Below, piece by piece: positions 46,312 through 56,738 of a stretch of DNA of 64,000 nt. The notes under the pieces were generated by a model. That model was given only the letters and a program-made list of their open reading frames with translations, was not told the origin of the DNA and searched no databases. The first letter of the stretch is position 1. Each line of letters begins with the position of its first letter. Source of the DNA: Lucifuga dentata. Its lineage: Eukaryota > Chordata > Actinopteri > Ophidiiformes > Bythitidae. The stretch lies in assembly GCA_014773175.1 (NCBI GenBank), contig VXCM01003628.1:1-64000 (forward strand), read 5' to 3'. The position numbers and the translations under genes were made by a program.

Positions 46312-46972
46312 GTGTTTCCTTTAGATGAAAAAGTTTAGAAAAAAAAAAACCCATAAATGTCAGATGCAGCAGCAGTTACATCTTTACAAACTCATGCTAT
46401 TCAAAACCACAGAACTTTATTTGAAAATTTAGTTCAGATCCCAATGTTTTAAGGAACACTTCGTCCCTCAGTCCACTTATTCTAAGAGATGAGCTTGATG
46501 TTTATGTAGGTTTGTGCAAAGGATTTAAAAAAAAACAAACATTGATACCTGTTTAATGGTACGTTTGTCCAATAGTGGAAATTACATTTGATCTTTTTTA
46601 GTTTTAGATCATAAATACTTTGTTTTGTGAACATGAGAAAGCTCTTTCGTAAGATTGCACACATTTATTGTACTTTTTGCAAATGCATATACATTGATGA
46701 TAAACTAAATCATTGTTATGCTTCAGATAGATAGACAGATATTTTATTGATTCAGAAAATTCTCATGTTTTTGTAGCGTAAATGGCAGTAAATGTGTCGC
46801 TTTGAGCTGAGACAGATGGAAGCGTGTTTCCTTTCTGTGTAAAAGTAAAAAAAACAAAAAAACAAAACAAAACACATTAGTGTCAGATGCACCAGTGGTT
46901 ACATCTTTGCAAACTCATCTTATTCAAAACCACACAACTTTATTGAAAAATGTAGACCAGATCCCACTTTTC
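46312..46972 (+). repeat. Direct repeat pair in jag1 intron 1
   Basis: 46312-46455 and 46824-46972 share gtgtttccttt, gtcagatgca.cag, gttacatcttt.caaactcat, attcaaaaccaca.aacttta and cagatccca, offset 512 bp. No N lies between or next to them, so this differs from the gap-related duplications. Confidence 0.75.
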
Positions 46973-47277
46973 GAAGATATTAAATGGCTGGATTTTGGGG
47001 GAAATGTTGGGAAACGTGTTTGTAGACAGCAGTGTTTCAATTTCATGGGATGTTGCAGCTATAACGATCACGCTGTCCTGCATTTGAAGAGTGAGTGTGT
47101 TAGTGTGATGGTGCACAGCTGAATGGTGTGATCAAAGAGCAGATACACATTATGAAGTGATTGGAATGTTTTTCTAATTTTAAAGAAGAAATTCAAGAGG
47201 TTAAACAGGTTTATTGTGCAAGATGATCACAGAATGTTGCTTTAAAGTGTAAAGATGTAGATTTCCAACAATACTTA

Positions 47278-47860
47278 GATGTTTGAGCCCAATATATACA
47301 ATCTGTATATATGTTACATTACTGATCATCATTTCCCAAAATATACTATTGTAGCGGTAAATATTAAACCTGTTTTTCCTACCTTCCAGCTTGGTTTGAG
47401 TTCATCCCAGTACACTATAAAAATCAACTTGTAGAGACTTGAAATGTGCCTGCATGAGATACATAATCCATCACAGCGAACAAGATGTCTATTAGGGTTT
47501 GTGTTTTTGTTTTTTTCTGAAGTAACTTTAAGTTTTAAGTAACCGATCCAACATAGAGCTGCACGGAAGACAATGTATGTCTCCGCCAGGAAATATAGTC
47601 CAAGGAGAAGACATTAAAACAACTATGCCTTCTACAATCATGCATAAGTGTTAGCAGGTGAAACATTGAATTTTAAGGTGTGTGTGTATTACCTGAACAT
47701 TTGATTTAGAAAGATTAGGGAATTTAAAAAAAAAAAAAATAACAGGAAAACTAAAATATGGTTTTATTGGTTTTATGTTTTGGAAACTGGTTGTCAGTAA
47801 CGTAACATATGCAGGTTGTATATGTTGGGCTCAAACACGATCGCCGGTATGGTCCTTTAA
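47278..47860 (+). mobile_element. TTAA MITE, subfamily B, copy 15, in jag1 intron 1
   Basis: Left end damaged (starts gatgtttgagcccaatata), right end gatcgccggtatggtcctttaa. It ends 60 bp before exon 2. Sense-strand tttttcctaccttccag lies at about 47371. Confidence 0.88.
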
Positions 47861-47919
47861 ACCTACAGTAGTCCTGGGTGAAGGATGTAGCTGCTGCTAA
47901 CCTGCTTACCTGTCCACAG

Positions 47920-48222
47920 GTTTCCTTGGCTTCAGGACATTTTGAGCTGCAGATTCTCTCGATGCAGAATGTAAACGGTCAGCTGCAGACCGGTGCTTGC
48001 TGCGATGGAGCCCGGGACGTAACGGACGGACGCTGCACGGCGGATGAATGTGATACCTACTTCCGTGTTTGTCTGAAGGAGTACCAGCTGAAGGTTTCCT
48101 CTGCTGGGCCCTGCAGCTTCGGCGCTGCCTCCACGCCGGTGCTTGGTGGGAATACCTTTACTTTACGCAACGCCAAGAATGACAAAGCCCGGATCGTGTT
48201 ACCATTCAGCTTCGCTTGGCCG
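47920..48222 (+). CDS. jag1: jag1 exon 2: MNNL / C2-like N-terminal region of Jagged1
   Basis: A 101-codon phase-0 exon between a good acceptor (tgtccacag at 47911-47919) and a consensus donor (gtgagt at 48223). It encodes residues 22-122: the end of the signal peptide and the N-terminal (MNNL) domain of Notch ligands, which contributes to Notch and lipid binding. Family landmarks are [13 protein letters not shown], the CCDG pair (C48, C49), C60, the DECDTYF block with C65, VCLKEYQ with C72, GPCSFG with C86, and the end [11 protein letters not shown], where human JAG1 continues into RSYTLLVEAWD. The ILSMQNVNG and VLPFSFAWP wording fits Jagged1 better than Jagged2 (VIPFQFAWP). Teleosts carry jag1a and jag1b and I cannot decide between them. 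The DSL domain, EGF repeats, cysteine-rich region and transmembrane segment must lie beyond this window. Confidence 0.94.
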
Positions 48223-48541
48223 GTGAGTCAAAACATTCCCCAAAGTCATGTTTGTCACAGCTTCAGCCATGTTTTATTTTTGTTGTCAGGAAACCAGATA
48301 TTTAACTAAATGGCAGAATTAAGCCAATGGAGCATTTAATGATGGCGAACGGCGTCTATATATCAGGGGCCAGGATGGAGGAGTTAGGAAAGATGGGCTT
48401 TGTAATGTACCCATGATCTTTTTTGGAAATTTGTGTAAAGCTGAAACGGAACGAAAGTAAAGAACAGGATTGAATCTGCTTCTGAAATGTTGCTAAAGGC
48501 CAATAAAATATGAACGAATGTATGATTTTTTTCTATTGCAG

Positions 48542-48592
48542 GAATACATGAACTTCCTCCCAGGCTTCATAGGCCGGAGAGGACGTGTCTAA
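48542..48592 (+). other. Possible cryptic/alternative terminal exon of jag1
   Basis: A strong acceptor-like tract (tgatttttttctattgcag, ending at 48541) is followed by an open frame in the same phase 0 as exon 2: 16 codons (EYMNFLPGFIGRRGRV) and a TAA at 48590. Eight bases later a TTAA MITE starts, carrying an AATAAA at 48884-48889. Splicing exon 2 to this site would end the protein after about 138 residues with no DSL domain. This is only a sequence possibility; the peptide matches no Jagged1 sequence I know. Confidence 0.25.
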
Positions 48593-48600
48593 ATGATTCT

Positions 48601-49188
48601 TTAAAGGACCATACCAGTCATTTTGCATGTTTGAGCCTATTATATTAAATTTTCATACACGTAAGGTTACTGACAATCATTTTCCAAAGCATACTACTGG
48701 AACGGTGAATTAAAAATGTTTTTCCTACCTTCCAGACCTCCATTGGTTTCAGTTCATTCTGGTATGCTATTAAAATCAAAGTGTTGATACTTGAAGCATT
48801 CTTGGGATAGGTAATCCATCATCGTGAACAAGATGTTTATTCAGATTTTTTTTAGATGTTACATAATTTTAGTGTTTAAGCACAATAAAAAGCATGGAGT
48901 GAATGTATGCCTCCACTGGGAAATATTCCAAAAGAAGACCTGTGTTTATGGAAAAATTTAAAGGACCGTGACTTCATAAGGCTGTGTAACTATTAGCAGG
49001 AGAAACATGGATTTTTAAGGTGGGTGTATCACTTGAATATTTGATTTTGAAAGATTAAGAGATTTTGCAAAATATCAGGAAAGCTGAAATACGGTTTTAT
49101 CCTTTGGGAAATGATTGTCAGTAATGTAACATATGAAAACTGAATATATCAGGCTCAAACATGCAAAATGGATGGTATGGTCCTTTAA
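48601..49188 (+). mobile_element. TTAA MITE, subfamily A, copy 16, jag1 intron 2
   Basis: Intact ends TTAAAGGACCATACCAGTC and GGATGGTATGGTCCTTTAA. It carries tttttcctaccttccag (acceptor-like) and an AATAAA at 48884-48889 in jag1 sense orientation. Confidence 0.93.
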
Positions 49189-49379
49189 TCTTTAGAGTTT
49201 GTCACTAGGAAATGGTGTCACAATCTCAGTGTAACAAGCTTGTTTTCTTTATTTTCATGATTGTAATCTTGATAAACAATTACTTTGAGGTCAGGAGAGA
49301 AAAAAATGAAAGGTAATCAGGTTCTGAAGCATCACAGTCTTAGAAAACTCCATATGAGAGCTGCAGTGACTCGTTACCT

Positions 49380-50549
49380 TTAAAGGAGCATACAGGTGAT
49401 TTTTTTTGCATGTTTGAGCTCAAAAAAGACAATATGCATACATGCTACATCATTGCCAACCATTTTCCTAAACATACTACTGAAGCAGTAAATTTTAGAA
49501 TTGTTTTTCCTCCCTTCCAGACTGACATTTTCTGCTTTTCCATCCAACTTAAGTATTTTTTTTTAAAAGGACTTAATGAAATTTGACTTAAGTTGTGTTT
49601 CCATTCACTCAGCCAGAGGAGCTGTACGTGATTCAGACACATGTTTGCTTACGTAATCAAACAGAGATGGAAATATATACACTGAAAGTAGTTGCACTAA
49701 TAGAGACTAACGGTTCTGTGGAGGGTCCTTATTTTAAATTTAGTAAAGTTATACACAGTATTGTTTAAAAAAAAAAAGAGACAGGGGACAGCATATTCTC
49801 TTCATCAGTTTTTGTTGGCTGAAATGGTGGCTCTGGCCATGGTCTGGTGGTTTCCATTTTGGGTTGTCAAGGAAACACGCTGGTGCAGCAGGGATTGGGC
49901 AGCAGACCGAGATTGTCACACAATTTAAATGTCAATTTAAATTACTAACCAGTTTCCATCCACTTAAGTCATTTCTTCTTGAGTCGACTCGTCTGCTAAA
50001 CCGCCTCTGCTTAGCGTCTTAACTTTTTAAACGGCTTACGGACTTACAACGACTTTGCTGCATTTCCGTCCACCTTTTTAAAGTTGTTTAATACTAAGTT
50101 GTTTTAAAAAGTTGGATAGAAATGTGGTTATTGACTTCAGTTCATTCCAGTACGCGGTTAAACTTAACCTGTAGAGATTTGAAACACGCTTGAGATACGA
50201 AATCCATCACAGCAAGCATGACTTTTTTGTCAAAGTAACATAATTTTAGTGTTTCAACATAGAGCTACACAGGAGAAAATGTATGTCTCTTGCAGGGAAT
50301 ATAGTCCCAGGAGAGAAATTAAAAATGACTGTCCTCTATATTCAGACACACGTTAGCATAAGAGACATTGAATTTTAAGGTGGATGCATCAGCTGAACAT
50401 TTGTTTTGAAAAATTTGGAATTTTGGCAAAAAACACAAAATCTAAAATACATGTTTTATGTTTAGGAAAATGGTTTTCAGGGACGTAACATGTATGCGGC
50501 TTGTATTACTGTGGGTTTAACACGCAGAATCACCGGTATGGTCCTTTAA
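49380..50549 (+). mobile_element. TTAA MITE, subfamily B, copy 17, split by another MITE
   Basis: Left ttaaaggagcatacaggtg, right caccggtatggtcctttaa. After ccttccagactgacatt the sequence is foreign until attgacttcagttcattcc at 50130, where the MITE resumes. Confidence 0.88.
49530..50129. mobile_element. TTCCATCCAACTTAAG MITE nested in the TTAA MITE
   Basis: The ends are inverted relatives: ttctgcttttccatccaact at the left and, complemented, cacatttctatccaacttttt at the right. The interior repeats gtttccattcactca and tttccatccacttaag-like words. Target duplication short (ATT) and uncertain. About 600 bp, non-coding. Confidence 0.65.
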
Positions 50550-50651
50550 AGCCAAAAAACTCATGCTGGAGTTCCTCAAAGGTTTAAATGTTGAAAATGA
50601 ATGAGTGCAGGAGGCTGTTCTCTTGTTTAAAGAGCCTTGGCTGATTTGCAG

Positions 50652-50654
50652 ACA

Positions 50655-50688
<34 letters not shown>

Positions 50689-50720
50689 CAGGCAGTAAAA
50701 CACCTGCAGCATTACCNACA

Positions 50721-50754
<34 letters not shown>

Positions 50755-50782
50755 CAGGCAGTAAAACACCTGCAGCATTACC
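50652..50782. repeat. (GT)n tract duplicated about N at 50717 (assembly overlap)
   Basis: Copies 50652-50716 and 50718-50782 are identical, each with (GT)n then the ttcaggcagtaaaacacctg block. Confidence 0.9.
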
Positions 50783-51086
50783 ACACAATGAGCCCAGGAA
50801 GCAGCACGTCAGCCCATTTTTAGAGCAGCGCTGAGCTTTCTGTGTTTTTCTGTCTTTATTTTTTGTATGTTTTTTTGTTTTTTTTTTTAAACTTTGCACC
50901 ACATTTGTCCTTCAATTCTGATCTGAAAACAATTGATAGAATTTATTGAACGGAAACTTTAAAGTGACAGTGAGGCAGCAGGTTGAGAAAATGATTTTTC
51001 ATAGACGGTTTATTTCATCAGACTTAATGAAAAACTGAAAGATAAGATGAAAGGTACTCTTCTTATTTGTGTGTATGTGCTTTGAT

Positions 51087-51367
51087 TATACTCCAATTAA
51101 GGCAAAAATCAAGTTTTTTTCTACCTTCATGTCAACACCATAATTAGATAGAAATTGATGTTATCTTACTGAGTAACAGACCGAGATTATGCAATTGTAA
51201 ATTGATTTATTAAAGCATATAAACATTATAATCGTAATGAGTCGCCTCTACTTGGCAGATTCTCCCTCATATTCTGATTAAGCAACATGCCATGTTAGGA
51301 AACAATGGCATCCTCTAATTCTGTCCATGAAAACACTTCCTCGCATTTTTGCCTTAATTGGAGTATA
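51087..51367. mobile_element. Short MITE with 23-bp perfect inverted ends
   Basis: Ends TATACTCCAATTAAGGC... and their exact complement ...GCCTTAATTGGAGTATA, paired over 23 bp. The terminal TA may be a TA target site as in mariner-type elements. 281 bp, non-coding. An interior word (gtcaacaccataattaga) resembles 3745-3770. Confidence 0.75.
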
Positions 51368-51529
51368 TATAGTATACACATTTTTAAAAAAGTGAGTATT
51401 CTTTGCATGTAAATGTACTGATTATTTTGTTAGCGTTCAACAATTACATTTCCCATGAGGCTTAGCTGTTGGCCTGCTGTCAGAGACTGATGGGAAATTT
51501 TTGTTGATGTGTTATTTTTGTTCTCATAG

Positions 51530-51680
51530 CTGAGAGCAGAAGGAGGAATGAGTGGAAGGAAAAAACAAAGAGTGAAGGAAGGAAAGGAGGAAGGTTAAAA
51601 GGAGAGAGGGAAGGGGAGAAGGACATAGGAAGAAGAAAAGGCAGGATGGATGGATGAGGAAGGGGATAAAGGGAAAGTGC
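51530..51680 (+). repeat. Polypurine tract
   Basis: About 150 bases made almost wholly of A and G on the + strand (gaaggaaggaaaggaggaag, ggagagagggaaggggag). Confidence 0.85.
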
Positions 51681-51710
51681 TGTCTGTAGCCCAACACTCA
51701 GCAATGGTTC

Positions 51711-52302
51711 TTAAAGGACCATACTGGTAGTTTTGCATGTTTGAGCCCATGAAATACTAGCTGCATAAAGGTTACGTTACTGCAAACCATTTTCCAAAAC
51801 ATAAAACCATGCTTTAGTTTTTTGTTATTTTGCCAAATCCCCTAATCTTTGAAAATCAAATGTTCAGGTGACACACACACCTTACACACACAATTTCACA
51901 CGATTACAGAAGGGATGATTATCTTTTTTTAATGTTTCTGTAAAAGCCGTCTTCTCCTGGGTTTATTTTCCTTGGCGGAGACGTACATTTTCATCTGCGT
52001 AGCTCCATGTTGAATCAGTACTAAAATGCTAAAATTACATTACTTTGACAAAACAAAACAAAAATTATAGTTACTGCATTTGCTGTGATTAATTACTTCT
52101 CTGAAGCACATTTCAATTCTGCAGAAGTTGATTTTTTTATAGTGTACTGAATGAATGAAAACCAATGGCAGGCTGGAAGGTAGGAAAAACAATTCTAATA
52201 TTTATGGCTCCAGTAGTATGTTTTATAAAGTGGTTGGGAGCAATGTATGCAGAGTGTATTTATTAGCCTCAGACATGCAAAATCAATGGTGTGCTCTTTT
52301 AA
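51711..52302 (-). mobile_element. TTAA MITE, subfamily B, copy 18
   Basis: Left TTAAAGGACCATACTGGTA, right degraded (caatggtgtgctcttttaa). Confidence 0.88.
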
Positions 52303-52484
52303 GATGCTTTCAGTTCAAAAGTTTGATGCTAAAGTAGGAACCGCTTTACCTGGAGCAATCTAGAAAAGGAACTGCGTGGTTCTTTGGAGCAAGTTCTTCG
52401 TATTCCTTGTGAAGATTATGGAAATGATAATAATTGACATTTTCATTGTGACAGCAGCGTCTTTCCACAACACAAACACACAAC

Positions 52485-53137
52485 TTAAAGGACCATACCA
52501 TTTTGCATGTTTGAGCCTAATATATTCAATTTTCATACATGTAACGTTACTGACAATCATTTTCCAAAGCATACTATTGGAACAGTGATTAAAAATGTTT
52601 TTCCTACCTTCCAGACCACCAGTGATTTCAGTTCATTCTGATACGCTATTAGAATCAACTTATTAATGCTTGGAACGTTCTTGGGATAGGTAATCCATCA
52701 TCATGAACAAGATGTGTATTCAGGTTTTTTCAAAGTTACATAATTTTAGCGTTTAAGCGCAATAAAAAGTGTGGAGTGAATGTATGTCTCCNTTTTCAAA
52801 GTTACATAATTTTAGCGTTTAAGCGCAATAAAAAGTGTGGAGTGAATGTATGTCTCCACCGTGGAATATAGTCCCAAAAGAAGACCTGTGTTTATGGAAA
52901 AATTTAAATGACCGTGACTTCATAAGACTGCATAACTATTAGCATGCGAAACGTGGATTTTTAAGGTGGGTGTATCACTTGAATATTTGATTTTGAAAGA
53001 TTAAGAGCTTTTGCAAAATATCAGGAAAGCTGAAATACGGTTTTATCCTTTGGGAAATGATTGTCAGTAATGTAACATGTATGAAAATTGAATATATTAG
53101 GCTCAAACATGCAAAATGGATGGTATGTTCTCTTTAA
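52485..53137 (+). mobile_element. TTAA MITE, subfamily A, copy 19
   Basis: Left TTAAAGGACCATACCATTT, right ggatggtatgttctctttaa. Contains an assembly overlap duplication around N at 52792 (52727-52791 and 52793-52857). Confidence 0.9.
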
Positions 53138-53313
53138 CCTTGTAGCGGCTGAGGGACTGCAGTGTTTTATTGCACTCTCTTTTACTAACGATACGGAAAC
53201 ATGCTGGGTCGCTGCCCCAGATTAACATCCATTATGCTTTAGCATGTACATCTGTCTGAACTGCTTCAATTAACATGATCATTGATTTGTATTTTTATTT
53301 ATTTATTTATTTA

Positions 53314-53369
<56 letters not shown>

Positions 53370-54051
53370 TGCATTATCTAATTTGTCCTCAGCACTGCTT
53401 GCTGTTATAAGTAAGTTATTCCAAGTTCTGTGGCAAAATCTTGTTTTGTTTTGCTTGCATAAAGCTAAGCTAAATGCAGGTCGTCATCCAACTGGGGGGA
53501 CTTGCATCTGACGAATCAGCAGCATTCCTCTTTTTTTTTTTTTTTTTTTTTGAGCTCTTCCTGGCATTTCTCAAATCATCAGGGAATACTTAACCTGGCG
53601 AAGGAGCTACAAAGGATTCTACATTTCCAGGATCAAAATTATTCCTGGTTCCTTGGAGCAAAGTAAGGGAAAGTTGCAGGATTCCTGACATGGTTTACGG
53701 ATCCATGATGCTCTTGTTGTGTCTCAGCTCCGTGTTTGGAGCTCTTTCAGAAATGTGACTCGGTCCACTGGGAGAGACGTTGGACTGGAAATGTCAAGCT
53801 GAACTGTTTCTCTCTTTTCTTTTTTTTTCTTTTTGGCTAAATTTACTTTTAACCAGGTGAAGATTTGCAAAACAGACAGATTGCAAAACAGGACACTTCA
53901 GAATGCTGCGGTGGGTGTTGCTGTTGCTTGGTAACTGTCAATAAAGAAAGGAAGGGGGGCGGGGTTACCCTGTGAGGAGGTCTGTGGATGGAAATGGTTG
54001 TGTTCCTGCAGAGGTCACTCCTAAAAAATAAATAAATAAATAAAAGATAGG
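53138..54051. other. Intron 2 sequence with (TTA)n and poly-T
   Basis: (TTTA)n/(TTA)n at 53293-53370 and a T run at 53531-53551. No exon recognised. Confidence 0.5.
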
Positions 54052-54306
54052 TTAAAGGACCATACCGTCATTTTGCATGTTTGAACCTAATATATTCAAT
54101 TTTCATACATGTAATGTTACTGACAATCATTTCATAAACATCAATTTTTAAGGTGGGTGTATCGCTTGAGTATCTGATTTTGAAAGATTAAGAGATTTTG
54201 TAAAATACGGTTTTTTCCTTTGGGAAATGGTTGTCAGTAACGTAACATGTATGAAAATTGAATATATTTGCCTGAAACTTGCAAAATGGCCAGTGTTATC
54301 CTTTAA
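54052..54306 (+). mobile_element. TTAA MITE, minimal deletion derivative, copy 20
   Basis: Only 255 bp: the left terminal repeat (ttaaaggaccataccgtc to ctgacaatcatttc) joins directly to taaacatcaatttttaaggtg and the right part. The middle third, with the acceptor-like and AATAAA words, is deleted. Confidence 0.88.
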
Positions 54307-54540
54307 TGTTGAAGGTGAGGAGAGAAGCTAATGTGCTGCTCAGATGGAATAACTTTAAGTCTGTAAATCTGCAGAATTTTAAAGGCTAATGTGTCTCTGA
54401 GAGTTTGGAGGCTTCCTCCTGCCAGGAAGATAAATAACAGCTCAAAATCAAAATTCTTTTGTTTCCTGGATGTTTTCATTATATATGCATCCAAACATGT
54501 AGGCCACACCCATTTCCACCTGACTAGATTTTCTGCCATT

Positions 54541-54590
54541 TCAGTTTTTTTTTTTGTTTTTTTTTTTTTTTTNTTTTTTTTTTTTTTTGT
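54541..54590. repeat. Poly-T tract with N at 54573
   Basis: T homopolymers joined at an N. Confidence 0.9.
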
Positions 54591-54966
54591 ATCTTCTCAA
54601 TTTTGGCTCAGTTGACACAAAATGTTGCATGTAGCATGTCTGGACCAGGCCAGGAAAAAAAAAAAGATTTTTGTTTTCATTATTTATTAGCATTTTGCTA
54701 CAACTACAAAGCGTTAAAATCTATAATCTGACCATAAAATCCTTCTTCTTATGTGTGTATTTATGTTTGTGTGGGAACAAGCTTCTGCAGGAAGAAAACG
54801 TTCCGTCCTTCATACTGAAGTCAAGTTAAGTCAAAGTTTATTTATACAGCACATTTTAAAACAACTGCCGTTGACCAAAGTGCTGTACGATGAAATATGG
54901 ATCAAAACAAGAAATGTAACTTAACAGTGTATATACAGCATACACATAACTATACATACACATATA

Positions 54967-55351
54967 CAGTGGGGTCCAGATGTCTGAGACCACATAGAAA
55001 ATCTGTGATGTTTTCCATGTAAATGTGGAAATAATGAGAAAGTCTGACATCACAAGAAGCTTTTTGGAACATTGTCACATCATGCTGGATAACTTGGCTC
55101 ATCAGGTTTTTACAGACGTGTGGAGATCATGATGCTGTCATTAAAGCAAAAGGGGGTCATACCAAATACTAAGATATTCTGACATTCATACCAAATACTA
55201 AGATATTCTGACATTCATGTACATTTTTCAAAGATTCAACCAAATTGTCAAAATTATTTTATCATTTGTAATGAAAAACCTTGTATTAAATTTTTAAAAA
55301 ATGCAAAATAGAAGCATTTTCACAGTGGTCTCAGACGTTTGGACCCCATTG
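54967..55351. mobile_element. Tc1/mariner-like MITE
   Basis: Inverted ends CAGTGGGGTCCAGATGTCTG and, complemented, CAATGGGGTCCAAACGTCTG, continuing AGACCAC. Flanked by TA on both sides (54965-54966, 55352-55353). 385 bp, no transposase. Confidence 0.85.
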
Positions 55352-55602
55352 TACATGCAAGTAAAGCATAAAAACAATTAGCGAATAGAAATTTCAAATC
55401 ATAGATGGTTTGAACGTTAACGAGCAGAAGTGGGTTTTGAGGCGAGATTTAAATATTGACTTGACAGACAGGAGCAGGTTATTCCATCATTTCAGAGCCA
55501 TGACGACAAAAACTTGGTCACTGTTTGTCTTCAGTCGAGATCGGGGAGAAGCTGAAAGGGCTAAATCTGATGATCTGAGGGACTTGGAGCTTGTGTAAAG
55601 CC

Positions 55603-56475
55603 TTAAAGGACCATACCATCCATTTTGCATGTTTGAGCCTAATATATTCAATTTTCGTATGCATAAGGTTACTGACAATCATTTCCCAAAGCATACTACT
55701 GGAACAGTGAATTAAAAATGTTTTTCCTACCTTCCAGACCACCACTGGTTTCAATTCATTCTGGTACGCTCAGTGCTTGAAGTGGACATAAAAAAAGGTG
55801 ACAGTATTCTCCTTATCCATGTACTGGTCACCATTGGCTGATCATCGGGTTGGGTCCGGGGGTGGGGGGACCGGTATGTACATGTATATAAATACACAGT
55901 CCCCCATTTTAATTTGTCCAGCTGCAACCTTTGCTATTATTTCTGTATTTATGATTGGTTTCCTCTGCATTGTTCTGCAGTAGTGTTACGGAAGATTTAT
56001 GAGAGGTTACGGTACTCTGAAATGAAAATCACAGAGGTCCCAGTACTGCATAGCGGTATGTACCGGCCTACTTCAGGCACTGGGTATTGTTGATACTTGA
56101 AACATTCTTGTCATCATTGTGAACAAGACGTATATTGAGGGTTTTTTTGAAGTTTTGTAATTTTAGCATTTAAACGCAATAAAAAGCATGGAGTGAATGT
56201 ATGCCTCCACTGGGGAATATAGTCCCAAAAGAAGACCTGTGTTTATGGAAAAACTTAAATGACTGTGACTTCATAAGGCTGTGTAACTATTAGCAGGCAA
56301 AATATTGATTTTTATCACTTGAATATTTGATTTTGAAAGATTAAGAGATTTTGCAAAATATCAGAAAATCTGAAATATGGTTTTATCCTTTAGCAAATGA
56401 CTGTCAGTAACGTAACATGTATGAAAATTGAATATATTAGGCTCAAACATGCAAAATGGTGGTATGGTCCTTTAA
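55603..56475 (+). mobile_element. TTAA MITE, subfamily A, copy 21, with nested hAT-type MITE
   Basis: Left TTAAAGGACCATACCATCC, right ggtggtatggtcctttaa. Interrupted at 55771-56082 and resumed at gtattgttgatacttgaaac. Confidence 0.92.
55771..56082. mobile_element. CAGTGCTTGAAGTGG hAT-type MITE, copy 2 (nested)
   Basis: Left CAGTGCTTGAAGTGGACA. The right end complemented reads CAGTGCCTGAAGTAGGCCGG and continues acctctgtgattttcatttcag, as in the copy at 40860. 312 bp; flanks show some host deletion so the target duplication is unclear. Confidence 0.8.
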
Positions 56476-56738
56476 ATACATCTGCTATGTAAGAAGGAGC
56501 TTGATTATTTAAAGCTTTAAAACCAAAAAGGAGCATGTTGAAGTTAATGAGGTAATGATGGAAGCCGGTCGTGTTCTTGTTGTGAGAGCTGGCAGGGTTT
56601 GCGTGAGACGAGCGTGGAGCTGAGCAGACACTCGCTGAGCTTTGCTGTGGTTTTCAACTTGGAGCTACAAATGAGGACAAACTGTGCCGTCGCCGTGAAC
56701 AGAGGATGACACCGTGGAAGCAGTTGGCTCCACTGAGT

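Larger units (their letters stand above)
45768..47919 (+). other. jag1: jag1 intron 1
   Basis: A 2.15-kb GT-AG intron between the two coding exons. It holds a poly-A run at 45870-45893, a local direct repeat of about 145 bp (46312-46455 and 46824-46972) and one subfamily-B MITE that ends 60 bp before the exon 2 acceptor. A short reading frame at 46880-47122 lies in the second repeat and shows nothing protein-like. Confidence 0.85.
54820..56600. mobile_element. Unclassified fish dispersed repeat, host of two insertions
   Basis: Starts near caagttaagtcaaagtttatttatacagcac and gttgaccaaagtgctgtac, resumes after the inner MITE with gaagtgggttttgaggcgag, ttattccatcatttcagagc and gatctgagggacttggagct, and after 56475 with gcttgattatttaaagctttaaaac. 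This order is that of a repeat common in fish. I recognise the text but not a class. Confidence 0.55.

Noticed and set aside
46880..47122. 80-codon frame in jag1 intron 1
   Set aside because: Begins inside the local direct repeat, lacks splice sites in phase with jag1, and shows no family motif.
47878..48309. 143-codon frame around exon 2 taken as a whole gene
   Set aside because: Only 47920-48222 is exon; the ends of the frame are intron read-through past a consensus acceptor and donor.
50584..50902. Repeated peptide with two identical TH-rich blocks
   Set aside because: Produced by a (GT)n tract and the assembly duplication about N 50717.
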